This document shows positions 26,665 through 39,081 of a stretch of DNA of 64,000 nt, in pieces. Below the pieces are notes generated by a model. It saw only the letters and a program-made list of their open reading frames with translations. It was not told the origin of the DNA and did not search any database. Source of the stretch: Blasia pusilla (lineage: Eukaryota > Marchantiophyta > Marchantiopsida > Blasiales). The stretch is from contig CM114274.1 of assembly GCA_050084515.1 (NCBI GenBank), forward strand, positions 6,758,001 to 6,822,000, given 5' to 3'. The stretch's first letter is position 1, and each line of letters starts with the position of its first letter. The position numbers and the translations under genes were made by a program.

Positions 26665-26900
26665 CTAAGCGCACAACCATCGTCTCTTAAGAACCGCATC
26701 GAGCAAAGATGGGGTCAGGCACACCATATGCCATCCTCTAGAACAACCATCACGCGCCAATATGGTAGTTACACCCCTCAGATATCCACACAAAATACAC
26801 CTCGAGCCCACAAGTACCAATGTACCATTGCTAAGCTCACATCAACTATTTTATCCATCTTCGGAAGATTGCGTGGTACACATTTACGCACATGATTACT
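26665..26900 (-). pseudogene. Remnant of pol C-terminus with PHD finger (minus-strand copy)
   Basis: Minus-strand translation gives RCILCGYLRGVTTILARDGC followed by SRGWHMVCLTP, ending in TAG at 26665-26667. This aligns with the PHD fingers of the inner and outer elements (CxxC, DGCSRGWHM.C core). The upstream linker HVRKCVPRNLPKMDK also matches the inner element's pre-PHD linker. The first Cys of the second zinc pair (VCDGC in the inner copy) reads Arg here, and the final CPKC pair is lost, so the finger would not fold. Confidence 0.75.
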
Positions 26901-27254
26901 ATATGATTATGTTGCCAATATGGTCACTATATGATTTTGTGGACCATTAGTATGCCTTGATAACCACTTGGGTTGATGGCTCATCGGACCATCACTTGAT
27001 CGCCACCCTTACCATTAGGCAACCGTCTCTTCACTAAAATCGAGGATGAACCCAAAGGTGTATAACACTATATTCCCTACCAACATGTTGTATGACTCTA
27101 TTGGTGTTTAATTGCGTGATTGCAGAAGATCGCACTACATGAAGCATGTTATGGCTATAATCTTACAACTAACTTATATCATGTTATAGATTGAGTGGGT
27201 GAAATGCCCCCAATGGATGTGCATGTCTAGAGAGAAAATGACTCAATATATTCT

Positions 27255-27437
27255 TTATATAACCCCAATGCTACAAATGTTGCCTTTACTAACATCAAGT
27301 AAATGGGATATCGGTTGTATACTATACGTATCAAATGTATAAAGAAAAATACCCGGCATACTCCGATTATCCAATAATTCCACATCTAGTGTAACGGTGG
27401 CTTGCTCTATCACAGGTCTAGTTGGCATGTCCGCCAA
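27255..27437 (-). pseudogene. Remnant of gypsy protease region (minus-strand copy)
   Basis: The open frame reads MADMPTRPVIEQATVTLDVE, then LLDNRS. This parallels MAEMPARPAIERAMACPGVV / LLENRG of the inner element. Further on, SHLLDVSKGN sits where the inner element has the aspartic protease motif VLLDSGAQ. The catalytic Asp-Ser-Gly is corrupted. Confidence 0.6.
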
Positions 27438-27902
27438 CCTCGCAACAAAAACCTATCACAAATCAATGGGGAATGCCTCAAGCGCTTGCGATGAGAATAA
27501 GTTCACCACCTCCTCAACAACTACCTCCGTACAAGAGTTTGTAACTTCTCCTCCTTTGCGAGTTGCCATTGATCCCTCTCTTATAGGTCTACCTTAACCC
27601 CACCTCCTTGTGATTTGATCAATTCACAACATCTGCACTCGCAACAATTCCAGCGTGCACATATATCGCACTACAAGTAAAGCCCAAACCAATGAAATCC
27701 ACCCCGATATCTTTATATAAGGTGGAGGTTGAAGCTGAAGTAGATACCTTCAACTTTGTGTCCATTCTTGGTTGTGTAATCGTCGTGGAAAAAATTATTT
27801 GCTCCAACTGATTGATGCGGGTGAGGAATATTGCATCTAATACACGCTCTCCATCCCCTCTAACATGTGGTGGAACTCCACCACCACTACCATTAAATCC
27901 TC

Positions 27903-27906
<4 letters not shown>

Positions 27907-27939
<33 letters not shown>
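27907..27939. repeat. (TC)n microsatellite inside the minus-strand gypsy remnant
   Basis: Pure TC run, GA on the element's coding strand. It lies in what corresponds to the Arg/Gly-rich spacer between Gag knuckle and protease, so it probably grew after insertion. Confidence 0.9.
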
Positions 27940-27941
<2 letters not shown>

Positions 27942-28007
27942 TCCCTTCTCCCTTTCCCCAAAAGGCCCTCGACCTTCCTCTTTATATATCTCTTAGCAAA
28001 GCTCAAA

Positions 28008-28055
28008 ACACTTATCTCTTATGTGACCATAGCGATAATAGTTGCAATGATCACA
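28008..28055 (-). pseudogene. Remnant Gag zinc knuckle (minus-strand copy)
   Basis: Minus-strand CDHCNYYRYGHIRDKC, compared with CDYCERYGHTHARC in the inner element. The Cys and His positions remain but two extra residues lengthen the C-to-H spacing (CX2CX6HX4C). Confidence 0.65.
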
Positions 28056-29155
28056 CTACAATTATTGTTGCACCATTTGAAAAGTGCACTTGATACATAC
28101 TTGTAGACTCTCGCTACTAGCACCTATGGCCTAACCATTCCTCTCTATTTGAACTTAGATTACCCTTCAAGGCTTGAGGCAACATGTCTCTTCGCACTAC
28201 AGTAGACTAACTTGAGCAAGAATGATTATTTTGTCAATAGAGCTTCAATAATCACATACGCAGCCCCAAAAGCTTTTTAGAAGCAATTAGTTTTGGTATG
28301 TTTGTGTTGTACATGATCGCAAATAGAGTGCTTTTAGAGATAGTTGAAGTTCTATATCTTGTGTGTATATATTAATTATTTTACATCAACAAATGCACAT
28401 TGGTTTCATATTGTCTATTTCATGATGATGCAATGAATTTATTAGCAAGTTCTCCCTATAAGTTTTTTTAATACGATCTTCTTATAATGAAATTTTATCA
28501 CTTACTATATGGTTTTTTGTATTTATTGAACAGAAATATTTGCTAACTATTTAATGGAAATACTGCCAATTGATAAAAATATAATATTAATTATGTGTAA
28601 AATACATAATGAGTCAGAATTTAATAAATCATCTTATTACTTTACTTGGGAAGTTCTGATACGAATTTGCTATTGATTCGATTAGCATAAAAAGGTGCAA
28701 TTCTCGTTGTATATATAGGATCATTTTGAATCCATACACATCATCATTCATGTTCCAATTTTCGTAAAAATACTCACGATAATGATAAAGGATAGTTGTT
28801 GATTTTTTTTACTATTATTCATGTAATCTTTCATCAGTTTAGTGTTTAAATCAACATCGTTATAAATGATACTCAATCAATGAAAAATATAGAGCCTCTC
28901 AGTTTTGTGATGCATAGTCTCAAGTTATAATAATTGTGGCTAAAAAACCATAGTTAAGATAATCATGCTTAACTAAGTAACGAAGATTAAGCTTTCCTAC
29001 ATTGTGTGAGTATCAAATATAGCAATTAGGGTATCCGATGAACTTGACTATAACTCATTCTTCAATAAGAACTCATATTCCAACACTCGAGCTCCTACTA
29101 AGACCGGCAAGAGAGGTGCACCATATGCTCGACATGTGAAATATGCGTTTCTCAA

Positions 29156-29160
<5 letters not shown>

Positions 29161-29188
<28 letters not shown>
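29161..29188. repeat. (TC)n microsatellite
   Basis: Uninterrupted 28-bp TC run. Confidence 0.9.
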
Positions 29189-29191
<3 letters not shown>

Positions 29192-30539
29192 TCTTGGGAA
29201 GAAGCAAAAACTCCTTCCTAAAAATAAGCCCTCCAAATCGTAATTAATATTACCTGGTGATCGTTGTCTTAGACAACGGGTGATTGGAAAAAAAATTGAA
29301 AGACATAGGGATTTTAGAAAATGAGGATCCTAATACAATGAACTTGTTTCCAACTCCACTTGACAAAAATTTACCCCAAACAACCCACTAACCCTTTTTG
29401 TTGTCGACGCAATAGAATTCTACCTATCAATTAAGAAGAATGTGATAATGGGCTTCGCTCAAGATGATTGGCAACCGCCTTGCCACTTTCCTCATATTGC
29501 TATTAACTCTTTTACCTTCAGGCGATAAATATGTTTACGGTTTCAATGCTCTTGGCTATGAATGTTTGCCTTTTGTTTAGAAGGTCAACAACTAATCTTC
29601 ATAATGTCATGCGTAGAGTGCAAAGTGTACTCTGGACTTATGATACGCCTTCTAGATGCACTTGCAAGTAGGTGTTGGAGATGCATAATAGAAAGCGAAT
29701 GAAGTAGTACACATGGAGGAGATACTCATTTTTATTATGAGATATAGAAATCAATGCAAATAGGTTCCTTTCAAGTTTGATCTTTATACATGTTAATATT
29801 TCCATGCTTACTCTTATGCATAATTATTGTCTCAACCATTGAGTGCTTCCTTGGATTCATAATAGAATCTCCAATTTTAGCAACATGCGTCCTTTCTTAT
29901 AAACTTTCCGAGCCTTCATTGTATGTCATAGGACGGGATGATTGGTTCCTGTGTTCTCCAAGGGTGATTGACTCCAACCTCTACTCTTCCTAGCTTTGCC
30001 TCAATACGCTCTCGATCTTGAGCTTTGCAATTGGAAGACTTAGGTTGAGCCCATAGACTTAAGTGGTTGAGTGTTTGGTGGGTAGGCAAGAAGCCATCAA
30101 GCGCTAATTGAGTAAAGTCATCCCAAGTATGTATTGTCTTGCTAAAAAGTCTCTTCCCCGAGGCTCGACCAATAGCCCAAAGTTTCTCGCCTCTGTCGGA
30201 GTGCGTTGATTAATTCATCAAGGTGCGTTTCCTAACTCAAACTTGAAACTCGACCAAGTAGGCATCATAATTAGTTCATAGTTGGAGGACTTGAGTGGGT
30301 AAGCGGGAGAGTGTCCCCCCCCAATCTTGTACAAGTACTTATGGGGTTCTTTTGTGAACCCCACTGTCCCTATTGTCCCCCTTTAGGCCCTTGATTTTGG
30401 CCCGTAACCCATACATGGTTAGAGACCCATGGGCCTGCGTTTGACTAGTTATCCATTAAGATGGCTTAGGGGAGGCTTATGCAAATTATGCAACTCTTAG
30501 TTCCCCAAATGCATTTTGGAGTTAAGACCCTTAATTCCT

Positions 30540-30960
30540 TTGTCTTGTGGCTAGCACGTGTCTTGACTTCTCACTTGGCGTCTCAAGGTTGTCTTGCCGC
30601 CCTACATGTTTCGTGATTAGTATCGCCACGTTTTGTGGCGTCTCACCCATTTTGCGTACTCACATGTTTCTTGCTTTTTGACCTTGACTAGGCGCTTTGC
30701 TCCAAGGTCTCAAACCTTTCTTGCCTTACCTTTGTCCCTACGAGTAACTACGCCCCTTTCTCGGGTACGGTTGTCACAAGACATGTGCATGTCTTGCTTA
30801 TAATTAGTCTCGTACCCATATATGCTGCCATTCCTAGTCTCACAAAAAAATGGTCTATGTTTTGATTTTGGTGGGTCATACTAAGGTCTTTCCTCCTTGG
30901 ACTTGCAAACATGACTCACTCCTTAGGTCTTTGCTAGTGTGGCCTCCATAGACTTAACTA
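30540..30960 (-). repeat. Dispersed repeat family R1, inverted copy
   Basis: The reverse complement of this segment follows 10570-11060 in order. Matching blocks are GGGTCATACTAAGG (complement of the CCTTGGTATGACCC region near 10590), the TTGACTACTCATGTGTTCCTTG-like and GTTTCGTGATTAGT-like stretches, and CGCCCCTTTCTCGGG-like sequence near the 10910 equivalent. Divergence is high. Confidence 0.55.
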
Positions 30961-32547
30961 TTTGTGATGGGATGAACCATTTGATGGGGAAAACTCTTGA
31001 TGTCAAGTGTTGGAAGCAACCGTCTTTCAAGCTTTTATTGATATATGCGGCTCCTTGATAGGGAATCTTTGAGTGTGGAGCCTCTTTAATCGACACTGTA
31101 GGGAGCCTTGAATTTCATCCTTATGTACTTTTGAGCCATAGTGCATTTGCAAAGTATCCCATACTAGATGCTTCCAAAACATTTCAAGAAAGGATGGAAT
31201 CCCTTCTTGCATCGCATAAGTCATGACTCTTTGAAAGGCTCAACCTTGTGTTTCAAGCGGATCTAACCACTACCAAAGAATTATTACATGTGCCCAATCT
31301 AAAACCTTTCCCTCTTTTAAAAGTTGGAGACCATATTTTGCTCTCCAAAGGTGAGATATCTCTAAACTTTATGATGTAGGACTTTTCCAACGAGGCTTTA
31401 GGCTTTGACACTCTTCTTTATTCCTTGTGTGCTCTTTATTGATATATTTATGGTTGCCATTTCAGTAGTAGTTTAGTTTGATTCAATCACTTGTTCAATT
31501 GGGATGCATGTAGAGAAAGAGGTATGCTCAAGAGATGTTTAGCGACGCAAACTGGGAGCAAGAGTGAAGCTCCTTTAATGAGGAGCCTCTAAAGTAGCGT
31601 GATTCGGGGCAATGAGCTCCCCAATTAAGGAACAATTGGAGAAGGAAGATCTGGAGTAAATTCATGTGTCATCTTTTGAAAACCTTGGACATCAATAGAA
31701 CAATATTTGAGAATCTAGAGATGCTTGAGAAGTATGGAATGAAAGTGATAGCCTATGAAGCAGTCGTATGTAACATACAAGGCACGTCTTATGGCTGGCT
31801 TAATAGAGACATGAAAGCATAGTTGAAATGGTTGTTTAGCAAGCATGCGTTCCTCACAACAACTCAATAAAGTCCATATAAGTAATATCTTTTCCTTTTG
31901 CATATGTACTTGAAAGTTTGAACCTACACTCAAAGTAAAGCTTGTGTTACCTATAGTAACTTTCAATCTACCATATAAATCGCTCTTACATTAACTTTAG
32001 GTTCTCAAATAAATATTGTAGAGCTCAATGACCCATTGAATTGCCTAAACCCTAGAACCCATGTTGTCACCAAATGAATGATTGCTTGGTAGTAAGATCG
32101 CAATGGTGTGGTGGAATAAAAAATCTAAAATGGCAACCATTACCCATATGTTTACACAAATCCAATATGGCGGATGCACTACAACAAGACAAGATACTCA
32201 AAGAAACAAAATAGAGAAATGATAGAGAGGTTTCTCGATGGACGTGTGTTATGTGGCTATTGGCTCAGAGGGACATGTGTCGAGAGGGTAAAGGTCGCAA
32301 ATCAAGATGGGGATATCAAATAATAGTGTAGATGATCTTTTTTTCCTATTTACCTTATCTTGGTGCATATATATATACTATCAAGAGAGGATGGGTTTAG
32401 AGAACCTCTCCCTCTACTATTTGACAAATGTCCTTTGAGGGTTTTTATAATGTCGACACATGTCTATTTGAGGGAAAAAGTTATATTAAAGGTTAAGAAA
32501 AAATATTGTATTAAGAGGAGAGTTAAATTAGGATGGAAAGGAGGACA

Positions 32548-32605
32548 ACACTATAGTATGCGACATAGTAGTGGCAACACTCTAATATGCGACATAGTCA
32601 TGGCG
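32548..32605. repeat. Imperfect 29-bp tandem duplication
   Basis: Two adjacent units share TATGCGACATAGT and GGC, with a few substitutions. Confidence 0.7.
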
Positions 32606-33156
32606 ACACTTAGGGTTGATCCCATGGGCATGCAATGAGGTTAGAGTGACCTATTTTCTACGGCCAAAACGATTTTCCAAGGACCTATGGAGCAAGAAGA
32701 ATTGATCAACTAATTACTTTCTATACTTTATTCTCGAAAGATTTTGGACGCATAAAAATTGACAACCTTATATAATAGCCGTGACCGGGCGACCATTAGT
32801 CGCCCATGAGACCTATTCCTTAGGGGTTGAATAAGTAGTTGAGAAGTAGGCCAATTTTTTGCGCCCAAAACTTTTGGACGCAAAATTGGCCACGCGTCCT
32901 CTCGACCCATTGAACATAAATTTGTAAGTAAGTAGTTGAGACAAGTAGGTATTTAATTCGTGAACCGTTGGATAATTTTGTTGGACGCGACCTCGGCACT
33001 TGCCCCTGCAATTGACCCCTTAGGACCTGGTCCCATGCTGCCAAGGTGGCTAGGACTTGGCCCAAGGGTCTTTGGATCATGGTTGATACGACGGATGGGA
33101 TTCATGGGACTTGAACAGAATTACCATTAGAACATAGGGCACAAGTCTATGCGACT

Positions 33157-33882
33157 TTGTTACCACCCGGTGAGAAATAAATAACACTACTATTTACGGC
33201 CCCTACATGTATGCTTCCTTTTGTTTCTCAAGTGCAGGCTATTTCGATTTGTGGGATACCCTGGATGAAAATTTTACGTGTCTATCTACCGCGGATCTCC
33301 GTAACCTGATTCTCGTGACTCAAATTAGTGTGATTAATAATTCGTATGACTTAAAGTCATGTGATTAAATTCGTGTAACAACCTCATATGTCGGTTCTTG
33401 TATTCTCTCCCGTGGTGTATATCTCGTATACAAACTTGTTAGTAAACGAGCATTTTTTTCTCTAGTCCCACAATTCCCTCATTAGCATTTTCTTTGTTTG
33501 TATATTCTCTTCTCCGTGCTATTCTATTGAATACAAACCGGTTCCCTCCTTAGCATTTTCTCTTCTTCTCTGTGCAAAGTTCTCCTCATATTTCTCTTAT
33601 CTACGTAAGTTATTCTCACATATTTGTATGTTCTCTTCGTGAGGTTATCTTGGTATACAAACTAGACATAGTTTGTGTACCAAGAGAACATACGAATATG
33701 TGAGGATAACAGCATAGAGAAAAGAAATACAAATTACCTCTAGTTTGTATACCAAGGAAACATAGGAATATGTGAGGATAACTACATAGAGAAGAGAAAT
33801 ATGACGATAACTACTCTACTTTGGTGATTTGTATTTTCGTCCCATCTCTCCTCCCAAAAACTTCCCGTTGTTACCACCCGGT
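33157..33882. repeat. Segment bounded by exact 15-bp direct repeats
   Basis: TTGTTACCACCCGGT occurs at 33157-33171 and 33868-33882. The 696 bp between them contain a foldback (33593-33725) and no recognised gene. The direct repeats could be a target-site duplication of an unidentified insertion. Confidence 0.5.
33593..33725. repeat. Foldback / inverted repeat with arms of about 55-60 bp
   Basis: The left arm (for example TATTCTCACATATTTGTATG at 33611) is complemented by the right arm (CATACGAATATGTGAGGATA near 33690), around the core AAACTAGACATAGTTT. A second partial right-arm copy follows at about 33752-33805. This is typical of a MITE or foldback element. Confidence 0.75.
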
Positions 33883-34249
33883 TTTGTTTCTATACTAAAA
33901 CGACCCCAATTGCGTTTGGCACCGGGTCCTTAGTATGCCCTAAGGTTGTTTGCGGGACCGGGCGGACATTCCAAACTGGGTTCGTTATTGCGAATGATCC
34001 GGAATGCTCATTTGCACGCCGACGGACATTTGGTCGCGTTGGTAAGGTTAGGGTTTTGAAGAGAGACCTACTTCTCACATCGGCTCCTTGACTGTTCGGG
34101 CTCAAGCTGCTATATTAGGGTTCAGGGTTTCCATCTTGGAGCAGAAGAGAGTCGCGTTGTGGCGCGAATGCTTGTCCAGGGTTCCCGCCCGTGCCATTGA
34201 GGTATGAACCCGGGGTAAGTTTCTTCACTAGAATCGCGTCGTCAGCGTA
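33883..34249 (+). promoter_or_regulatory. Upstream region / likely 5' UTR of the ROK1-type helicase gene
   Basis: A GC-richer block directly precedes the helicase start codon. A TATA-like GCTATATTAGGG occurs at 34109-34120. No other firm element is seen. The minus-strand open frames here are shadows. Confidence 0.35.
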
Positions 34250-37200
34250 ATGGATGCCGCACTTCTGTTCAGCGGCCTGCACTTCGACAAGAAGCGGTTT
34301 TCGTCCACTGTGCAAAAATTCAACGTGAGTGGTTACAGGACTGATTACCATTCGCTCGGTGCACGACGGCGGTGGTTGGAATTTGTAGTCTGGACGTAGT
34401 TTTGCTCCTATTCGTGTCATAACTACGAGAGCTGGAATTTTGTTGTGCTGATATTTTGAGCTCACCTGCTGTACAGTCTAAAGCCCGAGACAGCGCAGAG
34501 CCTGCTGCGACGCACTCTGGAGAAACCGATCTATCGGTGGACGGACCAGCAGGGGAGGACACTGGCAGTTTGCCTGCGAGAGAACACGTTTTTAAAACGC
34601 CGGCCTCCAAGAGAAGAAAGAAAGGAGGCTCAATAATTTCGGGTAAGACGCCTTCTCTTGCTGTTTAGAAGACTCTAGTGTTCTTGTGTTTGATACCGTA
34701 GTAAATTTTAGGGCGCTTCTTCCATCTGCAGGTTCAGTTCGTAGGATTAAGAGAAGAACCTTTGATCTCGTCGCCGCGGGTGGTAAACTACCGCATCGGA
34801 CTTAAACGTTAGCACACATTTTAAGTCATTAGAGACTAATACGGGCGACGACTTTCTGTCTTGTAGATGCTGCTTCTGCCTTCAACCTTTTTCGACCTCC
34901 TGGATATGTTACATTTGACGAGCTGCCCTCATCTGACATAAAAGATGACAACACGAGGGGAAAACTAGCGGAGGTGCTCTCACTCTTTGAATCCTCGAGC
35001 ATGCACCGCTGTCGTACAACGTTCCATTTTGTCTCTATGCTTCCGTGAGTTTTGTTAACCTCCCGCGTTGTCTTCACAGGCTGTTAGCGTGTTAAGGAAG
35101 AGATGTCGCCTGCACGTCGCAGGACAAAACGTTCCACCGCCTCTCGATAGCTTTGATGATCTGAAAAGAAAGTATCCTGACACCTGCCGAAGTAGACCAT
35201 TGTGTCTGACCAAGCCAAGGAACGTGGAGATGTCTTAAGCCTTCCCTCTCGTTCGTCACCCCCTACACTCTTGTGCGCGTTCCACGTTTTTCTTCCCAGC
35301 ATGTCGTCTGGGGTCGTTTGATCTTGACATAGGAATGGATATCGTTGCAAATCGTATCTCCGCCGAAATGTTATCGAGTCTGGATACACCGAGCCTACAC
35401 CCATCCAGCGTCAGGCGGTCCCCGTGCTTCTTGCTGTAAGTAAAGCGTTCAATTCCAGCGTCAAAATACTGCATTGAACCTACATTTCAAAACACGGGTT
35501 TCTACTTATCACTTTCGTTTCTGACCGAATGCCACATCTGTCATCCTTGCAGCGCCGAGACTGCTTGGCTTGCGCTCCAACCGGATCGGGTAAAACGCTC
35601 GCCTTCATGCTTCCTGTTCTCATGAACTTGCAAGGTTCTAGAAGCGAGGGTATTCGATCCCTAATTCTCTGTCCCACTAGAGAGCTCGCTGCTCAAACTG
35701 CGAGAGAATTCCGAAGAGTTGCCGTAGGCTCGAAACTTCGTATTCGATCTTTGACACAAGCTCTGTGCCGGAACCCCGATTTGAGCAAGATCCCGTGTGA
35801 CGTTCTCGTATCAACTCCTCGTCGGCTTCAACGCCTGCTGAAGGAAGAGAAGATAAACTTGAGCTCGTAAGTATGCTTTGGGCACGAGCCGCACTCATTT
35901 ACCTGTCGCGGTCGGTCATTGCCAATCTGTTTGGATCTCATTGCTGTGATGAATATCCCAATTTATGTCTGGACTTCTTAGAGACTTCGGTTCTATGCCG
36001 AAATGGTGATCGTATCTGAGCAATGAGCTGTGAAAAGTTGGTTAGCACGTTCTCCTACATTTTTCCATATCGTAAGCTGATGTTATCGAAACCGTGACGC
36101 GCGCAGGGTGGAGTATCTCGTTATGGACGAATCTGACAAGCTTTTCGAATTGGGCTTCATGGAACAAATAGATTCAGTGGTAGAGGCTTGCTCGAGTCTG
36201 AACATTTCTCGAGCGCTTTTCAGTGCAACTTTACCCGACACAGTTGAAGAGCTTGCCCGATCCATTATGATTGATCCTGTGCGGATCGTGGTAGGCGAGA
36301 AGTAAGTCCGAACCTCATCACAGTGCTCTTCGTCTTTCGCTTCCGAGGACTGGCGTGAATCTGCTCATACGTCAGGATTTAGTCCATGCATCTTATACCA
36401 GCACTATGGCAGCCATTTACCTTCTCGGTTGCACTTTGACGGTCACCTCGGTGTAAGTTACAAGTAGTGTCCGACGAAGCTACACGGCTATGCCCGTGTG
36501 TTAAATGAAGATGCTACACTTAGCAGTAGAAGCTTTTTACCCGTCGTTGTTTTGTCACCTCGGTGTTGCATGCTTCTGCCCACATTTCACATTTATCTTG
36601 TGAATGGAAGTGACGCGCGCTTTATTTACGCGAACTTGTAAACCCGAAAACGCAGGAACGCGGCCGCTTCAACCGTCGAGCAGAGGCTTGTATTCGTCGG
36701 GAGTGAAGATGGGAAAATGTTAGCCATGAGGCAGATCCTCAAAGAGGTATGCACGGTTTACTTATCACAGAAATTGTGTCCCGAAATTTCTTGAAAAGTT
36801 GAAGCAAAGTGGTCTTGGTGATGACACAGTGGAGACGGGCGGTCTGAAGTGATGCCATGTTGATTGTCTCTTTCCGCCTGTATAGGCCCTGAAAGACCAG
36901 CTTAAAATTTTTATGACGAATTCTTCAAATGGCAAATGATGACTTGTATCTTATTCTACACTCCGAAGACACTTAGTGGTCAGTGGGGAAATAAATTACA
37001 CCTCTGACAATCTGATGCCATTCAGTTCACGTCGCAGTCTTCCCGCAGATCCCTACAATCTTGATGTTATTCATCCGAAAAGCTCTTACAATCTTGATCT
37101 CCATTTGCAGAGTCTGCGACCTCCAATTCTCCTGTTCGTGGAAACCAAGGAGCGTGCTAAGGATTTGCACAGAGAACTGGCCATTGACGGATTACGTGTG

Positions 37201-37634
37201 GACAGTATTCATGCGGATCGTTCTCAAGCGCAGAGAGATGCAGCCGTTGAAAAGTTCCGGGAGGGAAGAACATGGGTTCTCGTTGCTACTGATTTGCTAG
37301 CACGAGGCATGGATTTCAAAGGGATCAACTGCGTTGTGAACTACGATTTCCCCAATCTACCGCAACGTACATTCACAGAATTGGTAGAAGTGGAAGAGCG
37401 GGGAGGCCAGGGTTAGCTATTACCTTATACACTGAAAAAGATGCACCTTACCTCAGAGCCGTTGCAAACATTATGCGAAATTCGGGCTGTGAAGTGCCAG
37501 ATTGGGTCATTGCTCTTCCGAAAGCTCAGAGGAGGAAAAGATCTGTGCACCCACGAACACGGAAGGGGTCAAGGCCAGGGAGTGTAACACGGAAGTTTGG
37601 TAAACGAAATGCGAAACTAGATCTAGAAGAGTAA
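34250..37634 (+). CDS. RH57: DEAD-box RNA helicase, ROK1/DDX52 type (plant RH57-like), with a frameshift at motif VI
   Basis: Nucleolar helicase family required for 18S rRNA maturation. Exons: 34250-34324, 34477-34642, 34732-34782, 34867-34973, 35080-35171, 35333-35435, 35553-35866, 36107-36301, 36656-36746, 37111-37634, all GT-AG. Start [17 protein letters not shown] matches the family. Seen in order: Q-motif region [16 protein letters not shown], motif I APTGSGKT, Ia [16 protein letters not shown], motif II DESD, motif [17 protein letters not shown], then motif [12 protein letters not shown] and a basic tail ending in TAA at 37632. Within the last exon the frame shifts by one near 37364-37366, between NLPQ and YIHRIG; read literally, the protein stops at 37416 and lacks motif VI. 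The rest of the tail is intact, so a missing base in a short A run (assembly error) is as likely as a real mutation. Otherwise about 572 aa. Confidence 0.88.
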
Positions 37635-38209
37635 AAATCTTATTCTGCAACACAATCGTAAAATTTCAAATTGTGAAAAAACAGAGTTTATTTCTGTTTA
37701 ACTTACTGAACATGTAAATTTTTGTCCGTGCCAAATGTAAAATATACGATAATAAGATTGTGCAGCTCTATATACACTTATCTACAACACTTCATCGGTG
37801 CATAAGTTGTCTGTGTACACTTTTATCTTACATACACATCAATTACAAACCTCCAGAACAATTGAAATGTACAAAAGCATCTTTGGTTCACCAAACACTT
37901 CGTTAAGAGAACTGAAATATTGGAAGAGAAATTATGTAGAGAGATAATGTGATATAAAATTATAATCTACCGTTACTCCATCGTCATGAATGTTTCGGTC
38001 ATTTGTCATCTTCATCATGAAACTAAAAATTCTTTATTGGACCTTACCATCAAAATCTCATCAACCAGTTCCCCATAGGTAGAATGCCCAAATGGGTTGA
38101 TGCACGTCATCCTCACACCAATTCTTCATCACTCATCATATTAACGAGTTCTATTCGCATCTTGATGATTGGGGTATGAGTTACGATTCAAACCATATGC
38201 ATCTAGGTT
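37635..38209. other. Intergenic DNA between helicase gene and retrotransposon
   Basis: AT-rich sequence containing the probable 3' UTR of the helicase. It does not resemble the LTR of the following element, so the outer retrotransposon seems 5'-truncated at about 38210. Confidence 0.5.
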
Positions 38210-39081
38210 GAATGGAGAATCTTCCACTACGATCGTTGATTCTTTAATTTGTGTCGCCACCGCGTATTTTGTTTTGGTCGCCATTGTCATCGTAGTTTCG
38301 TCATCAACTTATGATGGCAAGTGACCTCGAGTTATGATGTTTTAGTTTTTATTTCATGCTTATGTTGTGATTAGCAACCGCTTGACGATGATCGAGTACC
38401 TTGTCGTGATACCCGTAGTCGCGACGCGCCACCGATTGTTATGACGCGCCGCTTGTGGCCGCACCGCATCGTCTCGATCGCGGAGTCGCTCCTTTACTAA
38501 GGAGCATAGCGTAGGAATTGCTGATTGAGGAAGGTATGTCGAGTGCCGCATCCCATTCCCGAGTGTCGTGCGGTTTGTAGCCGTTCGGTGCTGCCCATGC
38601 CGCATCGGACCGCTGGACCTTCACCGCACGTCGAAGAGGTTTGAGTTGCGTCAATATGAGAGGAGTATAACTTGCTGATTGGAGGAGTTGTCTTCACGAC
38701 CGAGTTGGGGTCGAGATTTGCATATGCTGAGGAGCGACATCGACATTATTATGAGGTTGCTCTTTCTGGTCTCTTACCCTAACATGGGAGGCATTTTCCG
38801 GTATTGGGAAGTTATTTGGGATATTGGGTTTCGTGCTGATGCTGTGAGCATTGATGATGTATAGGTTTAGTGGACATAGATGTGTGTGGGATGTCCAGAG
38901 TTGAGGATGGTTTATCGATGAGACGATAAATCAATTGATTTGCCGCACCACGCTGCTTGTTGTCGCACAACACACGTCTCAGTGAGAGAGTGTAGATTGA
39001 GTGCCGCATGTTTAGTTTGAGTGATTGAGGCATAAATCGCGAGATTGAGAGTGATCGTGTGAGAGGGGCACAAGGGCCATC

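Larger units (their letters stand above)
26665..28055 (-). mobile_element. Degenerate Ty3/gypsy element, same family as the nested elements at 38-57 kb
   Basis: On the minus strand three family landmarks occur in the right order: a Gag zinc knuckle (28008-28055), protease-region sequence (27255-27437) and the C-terminal PHD finger with its linker (26665-26900). The methyltransferase, RT, RNase H and integrase core that should separate protease and PHD (about 5 kb in the inner element) are missing, so a large internal deletion has occurred. Stop codons interrupt every part. The 5' and 3' limits are not resolved. This copy is much more diverged than the nested pair. Confidence 0.75.
28056..33100. 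other. AT-rich intergenic repeats
   Basis: No gene is supported. It contains a (TC)n run at 29161-29188, an inverted copy of repeat family R1 near 30540-30960, a 29-bp tandem duplication at 32548-32605 and another R1-like block near 32850-32910. All longer open frames lack recognisable domains. Confidence 0.5.

Noticed and set aside
26640-28100. Independent zinc-finger gene on the minus strand
   Set aside because: Knuckle, protease region and PHD are in the order of the gypsy family, and the frames are broken. It is a retrotransposon remnant.
34477-34668. Start of the ROK1-type helicase at a later in-frame codon in exon 2
   Set aside because: Exon 1 ([17 protein letters not shown]) matches the family N-terminus and splices in phase.
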